A stretch of 64,000 nucleotides of DNA. It comes from Pseudomonas mendocina (lineage in GTDB: Bacteria > Pseudomonadota > Gammaproteobacteria > Pseudomonadales > Pseudomonadaceae). Shown here one piece after another: positions 17,591 through 27,564 of the stretch. The stretch's first letter is position 1. Each line of letters starts with the position of its first letter. The translations under genes and the position numbers were made by a program. Under the pieces are notes generated by a model that worked only from the letters and a program-made list of their open reading frames with translations, had not been told where the DNA came from and ran no database searches. The stretch covers positions 3,906,001-3,970,000 of the forward strand of contig NZ_LR134290.1 of assembly GCF_900636545.1 (NCBI RefSeq). Direction: 5' to 3'.

Positions 17591-18306
17591 CCGCGTGCAG
17601 GGAACCACTCACGCGCCGAGCGCCACAGGCACATGCCGACGAAGTAGGCCGAGGCCAGCCACCACAGCCCCAGCAGCCAGAACTGGTTGGCCGGGTACTG
17701 CAGGATCAGCAACGCGCTGGAGAGCATCCAGACGAAGGTCACCAGGATGTTCAGCGGCATGAACTGGCGTACGCGGAACGGATGCAGGAACTTCATCTTG
17801 GTCAGGGTCAGGCCGGCCAGCAGGACTATCACGCCCAGGGTGACCCAGGGATGGACATCGAGGATGTAGAAATACAGCACCACCACATTCCAGGCCGCCG
17901 GGAAGCCGACGAAGTAGTTGTCCTTGCTCTTCATGTTCAGGTTGCAGAAGCAGAACAACGAGGACACCAGGATCAGGCCCACGGCGAACAGCGGTGTGTA
18001 ATCCGGCAGGGGAATGAAGCGATAGAGGAAGATGGCGGGGATGAACACATAGGTGAGGTAGTCGATCACCAGATCGAGTGTGGAGCCGTCGAAATGCGGC
18101 AGCACGCCCTTGACGTCGTAACGTCGCGCCAGCGATCCATCCAGGCCGTCCACCAGCAGCGCCAGGCCGAGCCACAGCAGGCACTGTTTGGGTTGGCCGT
18201 CGAGTACAGCCAGCAACGCCAGTAGCGCAAGGATCACGCCGCTGGCTGTGACGGCATGGACCCCCCAGGCCTTGGCCTGTTTTACGGCAACGATCAGTTC
18301 GGTCAC
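17587..18306 (-). CDS. pcs: Phosphatidylcholine synthase
   Basis: Inner-membrane CDP-alcohol phosphatidyltransferase that condenses choline with CDP-diacylglycerol to make phosphatidylcholine in one step. The CDP-alcohol motif appears in the Pcs form: [11 protein letters not shown], then [13 protein letters not shown], with about eight membrane helices. [12 protein letters not shown] near the start is typical of Pcs. I choose the GTG at 18306 (239 residues) because GAG lies seven bases before it; a GTG at 18339 would add eleven residues. Pcs needs external choline, so the cell can presumably take choline from its surroundings. Confidence 0.92.
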   Translation of the reverse strand: MTELIVAVKQAKAWGVHAVTASGVILALLALLAVLDGQPKQCLLWLGLALLVDGLDGSLARRYDVKGVLPHFDGSTLDLVIDYLTYVFIPAIFLYRFIPLPDYTPLFAVGLILVSSLFCFCNLNMKSKDNYFVGFPAAWNVVVLYFYILDVHPWVTLGVIVLLAGLTLTKMKFLHPFRVRQFMPLNILVTFVWMLSSALLILQYPANQFWLLGLWWLASAYFVGMCLWRSAREWFPARG

Positions 18307-18407
18307 GGCAGGTCTCGATTGGCAGTGGAGGTGCGGCACCCCATGTGCGCACTCTCATTATTGAAGGCTAAGACCGAATAGCCTACCACTGCGTTCCTTC
18401 GCCCGCC

Positions 18408-18878
18408 TCAGCGCGAAGCGCGGAATTGGGCGAGACCACGTGCCGCCTGTCGACGAATGGCAGCCTGAACCGGTGGCGCCCAGCCCAGTAGCAGCCCTTT
18501 GCCACCCAGCGCCTGACGCGTCCAGCGCCAAAGATCGAAGTGGTCGCGGTGCTCGACGATAAGCCCGTCGCGAAACACGAAGCGTGCGTGAATATGATTG
18601 ACCACCTGACGACCGGTGGCGCTGAAACGGTAGGTAGCGACCCAGCGCGCGCTACCGGCATGGTCATCGGCGTGCACCGAGTCGAATGTCAGTGAAAAGT
18701 CTTCGGCACGGCTGCAGAGCATGCGCCACATGTCCCCTGCCTCGTCGCCACGCAGGCCGATGAAGACCGGATCGGAGAAACGCACATCCTCGGCGTAACA
18801 GGCCGCCATGGTCTCAGCGTCGAGCTTCTGGAAGGCGCTGTAGAAGCGCTGGAGTATATCGGCGTTAGGGTGACTCAT
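18408..18878 (-). CDS. NTF2-like (SnoaL-type) protein
   Basis: A 156-residue protein with the NTF2/SnoaL cone fold: DILQRFYSAFQKLDAETMAA, YAEDVRFSDPVF, and the later strands VVNHIHARFVFRDGLIVEHRD. Such proteins range from isomerases to ligand-binding folds and the sequence does not settle the function. The last 25 residues (PVQAAIRRQAARGLAQF) are basic. The ATG at 18878 has AGGAG seven bases before it. It is divergent from the GlxA-type regulator at 19039 across a 160-base gap, which probably holds both promoters. Confidence 0.85.
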   Translation of the reverse strand: MSHPNADILQRFYSAFQKLDAETMAACYAEDVRFSDPVFIGLRGDEAGDMWRMLCSRAEDFSLTFDSVHADDHAGSARWVATYRFSATGRQVVNHIHARFVFRDGLIVEHRDHFDLWRWTRQALGGKGLLLGWAPPVQAAIRRQAARGLAQFRASR

Positions 18879-19038
18879 GACTCGCTCCTGCGCGCATGTC
18901 GATGATGGCAGTGCGTAAACGCACACTGCGACTCGCTGATGAATGCAGCCTAGTCTGTGCGCCGGAAGACAATATGGCGACTGGCTATAAAGACAACTTT
19001 GTGTCAATAATCGCCAACCCCATGCAAGAGCCGTTTTC

Positions 19039-19980
19039 ATGCTGCGCATCGCCCTGTACGTCTGCCCGCAAACCATCTGCTCCAGCCTGAGCATGGCGCA
19101 GGACGCCTTCAGCCTGGCCAATCGTCTGGCCAGCACACCCTGCTTCGAGCTGCAGCGCTTTAGTCTCGATGGTCAGCCGGTGCAGTTGGAGTTTGCCCAG
19201 ATCCAGGTCGATGGCGGCCTGCAGTTGGCCGAACAGGCCGACCTGCTGATCGTGCCGGCCACCGGTAGCGCCATCAGCAAAACCCTTGAGAGCAACGCCA
19301 GACTCCTGCCCTGGCTGGCTAGACGCGACCGGCAGCAGGTAGCGAGCCTGTGTAGCAGCGCCTTCCTGCTGGCAGCCGCCGGTCTGCTCGATGGTCGCCA
19401 GGCTACCACCCACTGGGCATTGGCCGAGGCCTTCTCCCGTCATTTTCCCCAGGTTAAACTGCGCAGCGACCTGCTGCTGACCGAAGATGGTCCGCTGTTC
19501 TGCTCCGGAGGCGCCCAGGCCGGGCTCGACCTGTGCCTGCATCTGATCGCCCAACATGCCGGCGAATGGCTGGCACAACAGGTAGCCAGTACCATGGTGA
19601 TCGAGCGCCAGCGCGGCACGCAGACGCGCTTCGCCCCACTGCTACCCAACACCGAAGACAAAACCTTGGCCCCGCTATTGGCCTGGCTGCGCGAGCACCA
19701 TGCCGAGGCCATCGACCTCAACCGCCTGGCGCAGCAGGCCCATTGTTCGGCGCGCACCCTGCTGCGCCGCTTCAAGCAGGCCACCGGGCTGACTCCAGGC
19801 GACTACCTGCAGCGCCTGCGCATCAGCGTGGCGCAACAGACGCTGGCCGACTCGACACAGTCGCTGGAGCAGATCGCCAGCCAGGTCGGGTTCGCCGACC
19901 GCGCCACCTTCGCCAAGCGCTTCAAGCAGCTATGCGGCGAAACGCCCGGCGCCTTTCGCAAACGCATGCGGTGCAGTTAG
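19039..19980 (+). CDS. GlxA-family AraC-type transcriptional regulator
   Basis: A 313-residue regulator. The N-terminal half is a DJ-1/PfpI-like domain (LLIVPATGSAI, LCSSAFLLAAAGLLDGR) with Cys at the nucleophile elbow position; the C-terminal 100 residues hold two AraC helix-turn-helix motifs (LNRLAQQAHCSARTLLRRF and EQIASQVGFADRATFAKRF). GlxA-type proteins in pseudomonads include regulators of arginine, carnitine and glycine betaine catabolism; the effector here is unknown. The divergent NTF2-like gene is a plausible target. The aap operon converges on it, separated by a terminator. Confidence 0.9.
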   Translation: MLRIALYVCPQTICSSLSMAQDAFSLANRLASTPCFELQRFSLDGQPVQLEFAQIQVDGGLQLAEQADLLIVPATGSAISKTLESNARLLPWLARRDRQQVASLCSSAFLLAAAGLLDGRQATTHWALAEAFSRHFPQVKLRSDLLLTEDGPLFCSGGAQAGLDLCLHLIAQHAGEWLAQQVASTMVIERQRGTQTRFAPLLPNTEDKTLAPLLAWLREHHAEAIDLNRLAQQAHCSARTLLRRFKQATGLTPGDYLQRLRISVAQQTLADSTQSLEQIASQVGFADRATFAKRFKQLCGETPGAFRKRMRCS

Positions 19981-19997
19981 CACCTGGCAAAGAAAAA

Positions 19998-20016
19998 GGG
20001 AGCCCGAAGGCTCCCT
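19998..20016. terminator. Terminator between the GlxA-type gene and aapP
   Basis: GGGAGCC (19998-20004), loop CGAA, GGCTCCC (20009-20015). Read on the minus strand the loop is the stable TTCG and the stem is followed by TTTTTCTTT, so this is a strong rho-independent terminator for the aap operon. It may also stop the opposing gene. Confidence 0.9.
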
Positions 20017-20037
20017 GATCCACAACGCGACGCCGAC

Positions 20038-20799
20038 TCAGTGCAGGATCTGGCTGAGGAACAGCTTGGTGCGCTCGTTCTGCGGGTTGGTGAAAAAGGT
20101 GTTGGGCTCGGCCTGCTCGACGATCTCGCCCTTGTCCATGAAGATCACCCGGTTCGCCACGGTACGGGCAAAGCCCATCTCGTGGGTCACGCAGAGCATG
20201 GTCATGCCGTCTTCGGCCAAGCCGATCATGGTGTCCAGCACCTCTTTCACCATCTCCGGGTCGAGGGCCGACGTCGGCTCGTCGAACAGCATGATCTTCG
20301 GTTTCATGCACAGCGCACGGGCAATCGCCACACGCTGCTGCTGGCCACCGGAGAGCTGCCCCGGAAACTTGTGGGCCTGCTCGGGAATGCGCACACGCTC
20401 GAGAAAGTGCATGGCGATTTCCTCGGCCTGACGCTTGGGCATCTTGCGTACCCACATCGGCGCCAGCGTACAGTTCTGCAGCACGGTCAGGTGTGGGAAC
20501 AGGTTGAAGTGCTGGAACACCATGCCCACTTCACGACGAATCGCCTCGATGTGCTTGAGGTCACTGGTCAGCTCGGTGCCATCGACCACGATGCGCCCCT
20601 GCTGATGCTCTTCCAGACGGTTGATGCAGCGAATGGTGGTGGACTTGCCCGAACCGGACGGCCCACACAAGACGATTCGCTCGCCCGGTTGCACGCTGAG
20701 GTTGATGTCCTTGAGCACGTGGAACTGGCCGTACCACTTGTTCACACCCTGCAGCAGGATCATCGGCTCGGCGCTGGATTGCTTGATTGCTTCACTCAT
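20038..20799 (-). CDS. aapP: General L-amino acid ABC transporter, ATP-binding protein AapP
   Basis: ATPase of a type I amino-acid importer, 253 residues. Walker [11 protein letters not shown]-loop [10 protein letters not shown], signature [13 protein letters not shown], Walker B IMLFDEP and switch His in CVTHEMGF are all intact. It is the last gene of aapJQMP on the minus strand, 25-95 bases after aapM depending on the true aapM stop. ATG at 20799 is preceded by GAGGAGTGAGTT. The Aap system takes up a broad range of L-amino acids. An efficient terminator follows. Confidence 0.95.
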   Translation of the reverse strand: MSEAIKQSSAEPMILLQGVNKWYGQFHVLKDINLSVQPGERIVLCGPSGSGKSTTIRCINRLEEHQQGRIVVDGTELTSDLKHIEAIRREVGMVFQHFNLFPHLTVLQNCTLAPMWVRKMPKRQAEEIAMHFLERVRIPEQAHKFPGQLSGGQQQRVAIARALCMKPKIMLFDEPTSALDPEMVKEVLDTMIGLAEDGMTMLCVTHEMGFARTVANRVIFMDKGEIVEQAEPNTFFTNPQNERTKLFLSQILH

Positions 20800-20824
20800 A
20801 ACTCACTCCTCTCGAGGGGCTGAT

Positions 20825-21991
20825 TCAGGATTTCGAGCAGGGCCGGGCACGTTCATCGTTGCCCGGCCGACGCGCAGCAAATACTGAACAGCTCCTAACG
20901 CTTGTGGCCGGTGTCCAGCTTTCTCTCCAGATGCATGGAGTAACGGACATACCAAAACAGAAAATCCAGAAGATCAGCGCAGCGAACACGTAGCCCTCGG
21001 TGGCCATGCCCAGCCAGGACGGGTCCGTGGTCGCCTGCTTGATGCTGTTGAGCAGATCGAACAGTCCGATGATGATCACCAGGCTGGTGTCCTTGAACAG
21101 GGCGATGAAGGTGTTGACGATGCCCGGGATCACCAGCTTGAGCGCCTGCGGCAGGATCACCAGGCCCATCGTCCGCCAGTACCCCAGGCCCATGGCCGCA
21201 GCCGCCTCGTACTGTCCCTTGGGGATGGCCTGCATGCCGCCGCGCACGACTTCGGCGATATAGGCAGCTTCGAAGAAGATCACCATCACCAGGGCCCGCA
21301 GCAGCTTGTCGAGGCTCATGCCTTCAGGCAGGAACAGCGGCAGCATCACCGAGGACATGAACAGCACGATGATCAGCGGTACCCCGCGCCAGAACTCGAT
21401 GAAGGTGACGCAGATGACCTTGATCGCCGGCAGGTTCGAACGTCGCCCCAGCGCCAGCAGGATGCCCAGCGGCAAAGCACCGGTAATGCCGACGTAGGCG
21501 ATCACCAGCGTCAGCATCAGGCCGCCCCAGCGGCTGGTGGGCACCACACTCAGGCCGAATACGCCGCCGTGCAGCAGGCACCAGGCGATGATCGGGTAAA
21601 TCACCAGGAACGCCACCCCATAAACCGCCTTGCGCGGCATCTGCGGGACGAATAGCGGTGCTGCACCGACGATGGCCAGCCAGATGGTGGCATCTACCCG
21701 CCAACGCAGTTCGCCGGGGTAGAAGCCATACATGAACTGGGCGAAGCGTTGCTGAATGAACACCCAGCACGCCCCCTCCTTCGTGCAGTCCGCACGGGTA
21801 CTACCCACCCAGTTGGCATCGAAGATCGCCCACTGCAACAGCGGCGGGACCATGAGCCAGATCAGATAGAGCGCCAACAGGGTCAGCAGGGTGTTGAACC
21901 AGTTGGAGAACAGGTTGGCCTTGAGCCAGCCCAGTGCGCCGACACTCATGGTCGGCGGCGGCAGGTCAGGCTTGAAGATATGAGTCTGCAT
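20825..21991 (-). CDS. aapM: General L-amino acid ABC transporter permease AapM, C-terminus frameshifted
   Basis: Inner-membrane permease subunit of the Aap importer. The HisM-type domain with the EAA loop (EAAAAMGLGYWRTMGLVILPQAL) is intact. Near the end, FWIFCFGMS continues as VTPCIWRESW. Adding one C to the minus-strand ATGTCCG (plus strand GG at 20945-20946) restores RYSMHLERKLDTGHKR and a stop at 20895-20897, giving a normal protein of about 365 residues. As written, the last ~17 residues are replaced by a longer foreign tail ending at 20825. The core helices are unaffected, so it may still work. ATG at 21991 follows GGAGCAGCC. Confidence 0.9.
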   Translation of the reverse strand: MQTHIFKPDLPPPTMSVGALGWLKANLFSNWFNTLLTLLALYLIWLMVPPLLQWAIFDANWVGSTRADCTKEGACWVFIQQRFAQFMYGFYPGELRWRVDATIWLAIVGAAPLFVPQMPRKAVYGVAFLVIYPIIAWCLLHGGVFGLSVVPTSRWGGLMLTLVIAYVGITGALPLGILLALGRRSNLPAIKVICVTFIEFWRGVPLIIVLFMSSVMLPLFLPEGMSLDKLLRALVMVIFFEAAYIAEVVRGGMQAIPKGQYEAAAAMGLGYWRTMGLVILPQALKLVIPGIVNTFIALFKDTSLVIIIGLFDLLNSIKQATTDPSWLGMATEGYVFAALIFWIFCFGMSVTPCIWRESWTPATSVRSCSVFAARRPGNDERARPCSKS

Positions 21992-22000
21992 GGCTGCTCC

Positions 22001-23185
22001 TTACCGCTCAGTCAGCGCGATGCGCTTGTTGTACCAGTTCATCAGCAGGGAAATGCTGATGCTGATAGCTAGGTACACGCTCATGGTGATCGCCATGACC
22101 TCGATGGCCTGGCCGGTCTGGTTGAGCACCGTGCCGGCGAACAGCGAGACCATGTCCGGGTAGCCGATACCGGCAGCCAGCGAGGAGTTCTTCGCCAGGT
22201 TGAGGTACTGACTGGTCAACGGCGGAATGATCACGCGCAACGCCTGCGGGATGATCACCAGACGCAGGGTGATGCCAGGGCGCAGGCCCAGCGAGCGGGC
22301 GGCTTCGGTCTGGCCGTGGCTGACGGCCATGATCCCGGAGCGCACGTTCTCGGCGATGAAGGCCGCGGTGTAGATGGTCAGCGCCAGGGTCAGCGCCATC
22401 AGCTCGGGGATCATCACCCAGCCGCCGCAGAAGTTGAAACCGGTCAGTTCCGGCACGCTCCAGTGCAACGGGTTTCCGGCGACGAGAGCTGTCAGACCGG
22501 GGATAACGACGATCAGCGCCAGCGATGTCCACAGCAGCGGGAAGATCTTGCCGGTAGCTTCGCGGCGCTTCTTGGCCCAGCGCCCCAGGGCGACGATGCC
22601 GACGATGGTAGCCAGCAGGACCACAGCGAACAGACCGAAGCTCTCCGACGGACTCGGCGCTGGCATGTACAGACCGCGACTGTTGAGAAAGAACGTTTCG
22701 CCAACATCCAGGCTCTGCCGAGGTCCAGGCAGGGCGAGGAAGACCGCGAAGTACCAGAAGAGGATCTGCAGCAACGGCGGAATGTTGCGGAATATCTCGA
22801 TATAGACGGTCGCCAGCTTGCTGATCAGCCAGTTCGGCGACAGCCGCGCCACGCCCAGCACGAAGCCGAGAATCGAGGCCAGCACGATACCGATGAAGGA
22901 CACCAGCAGTGTATTGAGCAGACCGACCACGAACACGCGACCGTAGCTGTTGCTTTCGGTGTAGTCGATCAGGTGCTGGGCAATACCGAAGCCGGCGCTG
23001 TTGTTGAGGAAAGCGAAGCCGGAAATGATCCCGCGCTTCTCCAGGTTGGCCTGGGTGTTCTGGAAGAGAAACCAGCCGAGCGCCACGACAGCGACAACGG
23101 CGATGATCTGGAAAGCCCAGGCGCGCACCTGCGGATCGTTCAGAAGCGATCCTCGCGGGCGCGGGGCATTAGCAGTCGTATGCAT
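22001..23185 (-). CDS. aapQ: General L-amino acid ABC transporter permease AapQ
   Basis: Second membrane subunit of the Aap importer, 394 residues. The HisQ/HisM-type transmembrane domain contains VGLLNTLLVSFIGIVLASI and the EAA loop TEAARSLGLRPGITLRLVIIPQAL, and a long periplasmic insertion before it (FFLNSRGLYMPAPSPSES) is typical of AapQ. The ATG at 23185 is chosen by family fit. It follows aapJ after a 96-base gap with two hairpins and precedes aapM by nine bases. Confidence 0.94.
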   Translation of the reverse strand: MHTTANAPRPRGSLLNDPQVRAWAFQIIAVVAVVALGWFLFQNTQANLEKRGIISGFAFLNNSAGFGIAQHLIDYTESNSYGRVFVVGLLNTLLVSFIGIVLASILGFVLGVARLSPNWLISKLATVYIEIFRNIPPLLQILFWYFAVFLALPGPRQSLDVGETFFLNSRGLYMPAPSPSESFGLFAVVLLATIVGIVALGRWAKKRREATGKIFPLLWTSLALIVVIPGLTALVAGNPLHWSVPELTGFNFCGGWVMIPELMALTLALTIYTAAFIAENVRSGIMAVSHGQTEAARSLGLRPGITLRLVIIPQALRVIIPPLTSQYLNLAKNSSLAAGIGYPDMVSLFAGTVLNQTGQAIEVMAITMSVYLAISISISLLMNWYNKRIALTER

Positions 23186-23203
23186 GACAACCCTCACGGA
23201 AAC

Positions 23204-23275
23204 CCCGGCCGCACGCAAGCCGGCCGGGTTTCACTAATCGGAAACGACAGCGGCAGGCGCTAGGCCTGCCGCTGT
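23204..23275 (-). promoter_or_regulatory. Two hairpins between aapJ and aapQ
   Basis: CCCGGCC-type arms at 23204-23228 and a perfect 12-base stem ACAGCGGCAGGC / GCCTGCCGCTGT at 23247-23275 (loop of five) fill the gap after aapJ. There is no T run, so complete termination is unlikely. In binding-protein transporter operons such structures commonly protect the upstream message, giving more binding protein than permease. That role is inferred. Confidence 0.65.
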
Positions 23276-23281
23276 GGACGG

Positions 23282-24310
23282 TCAACGCACCGGCGGTGCG
23301 TACTGCAGACCACCCTTGTTCCAAAGGGCGTTGAGACCACGCTCGATCTTCAGCTCGCTGCCGGCACCGACGTTACGGTCGAAGGACTCGCCGTAGTTAC
23401 CAACCTGCTTGACGATCTGCACTGCCCAGTCTTTCGGCAGCTTGAGGTCTTTGCCGAACTCACCTTCAGCACCCAGCAGACGGGCTACGTCCGGGTTCTT
23501 GGTGGTTTTGGCGGTTTCTTCGACGTTGGCCGAGGTCACGCCCAGCTCTTCGGCGTTAAGCATGGCGAACAGTGTCCAGCGCACGATATCGAACCACTCC
23601 TCGTCACCCTGGCGAACGGACGGGCCGAGCGGCTCCTTGGAGATGACTTCCGGCAGCACCACGTAGTCGTCCGGGTTGGCCAGCTTGATGCGCTGTGCGT
23701 ACAGCTGCGACTGGTCGGAGGTCAGCACGTCGCAACGACCGGCTTCGACCGACTTGGCGCTCTCGTCGGAGGTATCGTAGGTGATAGGGGTGTACTTCAT
23801 GCCGTTGGCACGGAAGTAGTCGGAGAGGTTCAGTTCGGTGGTGGTACCGGCCTGGATGCAGACGGTAGCGCCGTCCAGTTCCTTGGCGCTGGAAACCCCC
23901 AGCTTCTTGTTCACCAGAAAGCCCTGACCGTCATAGTAGGTCACGCCGGTGAAGTTCAGGCCCAGTGCCGCGTCGCGCGAGCTGGTCCAGGTGGTGTTGC
24001 GCGAGAGGATGTCGACTTCGCCGGACTGCAGCGCGGTGAAGCGCTCCTTGGCGGTCAGCGGACTGTACTTGACCTTGGTCGCGTCACCGAAGACCGCGGC
24101 GGCGACAGCGCGGCAGACGTCAACGTCCAGACCCAGGTAGTTACCTTTTTCATCGGCGTAGGAGAAGCCAGGAAGACCGTCGCTGATGCCGCACTGCACG
24201 AAGCCTTTCTTCTGCACTGCATCCAGGGTGGCGCCTGCCTGAGCAAAGCCACTGACACCGAGCACAGCTGCGGTGGTCAGCACAGCCAGGGTGGATTTCA
24301 CCATCTTCAT
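23282..24310 (-). CDS. aapJ: General L-amino acid ABC transporter substrate-binding protein AapJ
   Basis: Periplasmic receptor of the Aap importer, 342 residues including the signal peptide (LAVLTTAAVLGVSGFAQA, cleaved before GATLDAV). Family-3 binding-protein features are clear: GFVQCGISDGLPGFS, LGLDVDVCRAVAAAVFGD and DILSRNTTWTSSRD. The last is typical of the AapJ/YhdW group. The ATG at 24310 follows GGAGG with a short spacer. It is the first gene of the operon, behind a likely sigma-54 promoter at 24637-24652. Confidence 0.95.
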   Translation of the reverse strand: MKMVKSTLAVLTTAAVLGVSGFAQAGATLDAVQKKGFVQCGISDGLPGFSYADEKGNYLGLDVDVCRAVAAAVFGDATKVKYSPLTAKERFTALQSGEVDILSRNTTWTSSRDAALGLNFTGVTYYDGQGFLVNKKLGVSSAKELDGATVCIQAGTTTELNLSDYFRANGMKYTPITYDTSDESAKSVEAGRCDVLTSDQSQLYAQRIKLANPDDYVVLPEVISKEPLGPSVRQGDEEWFDIVRWTLFAMLNAEELGVTSANVEETAKTTKNPDVARLLGAEGEFGKDLKLPKDWAVQIVKQVGNYGESFDRNVGAGSELKIERGLNALWNKGGLQYAPPVR

Positions 24311-25448
<1,138 letters not shown>

Positions 25449-25472
25449 CCGAACCGAAGAGATGCACGATAA

Positions 25473-27374
25473 ATGAGCACAGCGCCCCTGATTCGCACCC
25501 TGCACGATATCGAGCTGATCGAGAGCACGCCGTTGAGCGAGCGCGATCTACCCTGCAGCACCTTCGAACTGATCCGCCGCACGGCACAGGCCAGTCCGAA
25601 TGCACCAGCGCTGTCGTTCATCCTCCAGGGTACGGCAGAAGAAACCGCGCTGCGCCTGAGCTATGCAGAACTGCTCGGCAAGGTCACCCAGACCGCCAAC
25701 GCCTTTCATCGCCTGGGTTTGCGCCCGGGCAAGGCAGTCTCCTTCCTGCTGCCCAACCTGCCGCAGACCCACTACACCATCTGGGGCGGCGAGGCGGCGG
25801 GGATCGTCAACGCGATCAACCCGCTGCTCGATCCCGAGCACATCGCCGAGCTGATCCATGCCTCTGATTCCGAGTTGCTGGTCACCCTGGCCACCTTCCC
25901 CGGCACCGACCTGTGGGACAAGGTGCATGCCCTGCGTGATCAACTGCCGGAGCTCAAGGCGATTCTCTGCGTAGACATGGCCAACCTACTGCCGGAGCCA
26001 CAACGCAGCGCGCTCAAGGCCCAGCGCGGCCCGTTGCCGGACGGTGTACTGGACTTCGACGAAGCCATTGCGGCCTGCCCCGCCGACCATCTGGAAAGCG
26101 GACGCGTGATCGCGGCCGACGACATCGCCAGCTACTTCCATACCGGCGGCACCACCGGCACGCCGAAACTGGCGCCGCACAGCCACGGCAACGAAGTGGC
26201 CATGGCCTACAGCATGAACCTGGTGACCCGCTTTGGCGTCGGCGACGTGACGCTCTGCGGACTGCCGCTGTTCCACGTCAACGGTGTGATCGTCACCGGT
26301 CTGGCGGCGTTCATCGGCGGCGCCGAGGTCCTGCTAGCCACGCCGCAGGGCTATCGCAACGGCACGCTGATCAGCAATTTCTGGAAGGTCATCGAACGCC
26401 ACAAGGTCAGCTTCTTCAGCGGTGTGCCGACCATCTATGCCGGCTTGCTGCAGGTGCCGAGCGAAGGACATGACCTGTCCTCGCTGAAGTACGCGCTGTG
26501 CGGCGCGGCACCGATGCCCGTGGAGCTGATCCGTCAGTTCGAGGCCAAGACCGGTCTGACCCTGATCGAAGGCTACGGCCTGACCGAAGGCACCTGCGGC
26601 AGCTGCGCCAACCCGCCCGCCGGCGAACGCCGCCCAGGCTCCATCGGTCTGCCGATGCCCTATTGCGAAGTGAGCATCAAGGTCCTCGATGAGCAGGGAG
26701 GCTATGTTCGCGATGCCGAGCAAAATGAGATCGGCAACCTGTGCATCCGTGGCGCCACGGTGTTCAAGGGTTATCTGCAGGCCAGCAAGAATGCCGGAAT
26801 CTGGGTCGATGGCGACTGGTTCAACACCGGCGACCTCGGCCGCGTCGACGCTGATGGTTATATCTGGCTGACCGGACGCAGCAAGGATCTGATCATCCGC
26901 GGCGGCCATAACATCGACCCGCAGATGATCGAGGAAGCCCTGCACAAACACCCGGCCGTGGCCATGGCAGCCGCAGTGGGCAAACCGGACGCAAAGGCCG
27001 GCGAATTGCCAGTGGTTTACGTGCAGCTCAAGCCCGGCAGCCAGGCCAACGAGGCGGAACTGCTGGAGCATGCTGCCGCCCATATTCCCGAGCGCGCTGC
27101 GATCCCCAAGGATGCCTGGATCATCGACGCCATTCCGCTCACGGCAGTGGGCAAGACCTTCAAACCGGCGCTGCGCTTCGACGCGATCACCCGCGTCTAC
27201 CAGGCCGCCGTCGGCGAGCTGCATCCTGCTGCACGGGTCGAAGTCCTGAGCGATGACAAGGCAGGTCAACTGGCCCACATCCACCTGCCGAATCAGGATC
27301 AGGCACTGGCTGAGGCCATCGGCGAGCGCCTGGCCGGCTACGCGGTAGGCCATCGCATCCACTTCGCAGCGTGA
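25473..27374 (+). CDS. Acyl-CoA synthetase (AMP-dependent)
   Basis: A 633-residue ANL-superfamily ligase that activates a carboxylic acid with ATP and CoA. The ATP loop is YFHTGGTTGTPK, A5 is EGYGLTEGT, the Asp/Arg hinge region is FNTGDLGRVDADGYIWLTGRSKDLIIRGG, and a catalytic Lys is expected in TAVGKTFKPAL. About 70 residues follow that Lys, longer than in short ligases. The substrate, perhaps a medium-chain or branched acid, is not determined. It is encoded just after a carboxylesterase, which could release the acid from an ester. Confidence 0.92.
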   Translation: MSTAPLIRTLHDIELIESTPLSERDLPCSTFELIRRTAQASPNAPALSFILQGTAEETALRLSYAELLGKVTQTANAFHRLGLRPGKAVSFLLPNLPQTHYTIWGGEAAGIVNAINPLLDPEHIAELIHASDSELLVTLATFPGTDLWDKVHALRDQLPELKAILCVDMANLLPEPQRSALKAQRGPLPDGVLDFDEAIAACPADHLESGRVIAADDIASYFHTGGTTGTPKLAPHSHGNEVAMAYSMNLVTRFGVGDVTLCGLPLFHVNGVIVTGLAAFIGGAEVLLATPQGYRNGTLISNFWKVIERHKVSFFSGVPTIYAGLLQVPSEGHDLSSLKYALCGAAPMPVELIRQFEAKTGLTLIEGYGLTEGTCGSCANPPAGERRPGSIGLPMPYCEVSIKVLDEQGGYVRDAEQNEIGNLCIRGATVFKGYLQASKNAGIWVDGDWFNTGDLGRVDADGYIWLTGRSKDLIIRGGHNIDPQMIEEALHKHPAVAMAAAVGKPDAKAGELPVVYVQLKPGSQANEAELLEHAAAHIPERAAIPKDAWIIDAIPLTAVGKTFKPALRFDAITRVYQAAVGELHPAARVEVLSDDKAGQLAHIHLPNQDQALAEAIGERLAGYAVGHRIHFAA

Positions 27375-27564
27375 TCCAGAGCGCGCAAGGACGCGCGCCA
27401 GTTAACAACTTTGCACTTTCGTTCGCCCACTGGTCGGTCTGGCTTGGGACAAGCATTGCCAGGCCTCCAGCGGCGGAATAATGTCGGGGCCATCCGTAGA
27501 CACGACAGGGAGCGTTGATGGTGTCCTCCGGCCTATTCGCCCGGCCAGGCCCGACGAGATTGCG

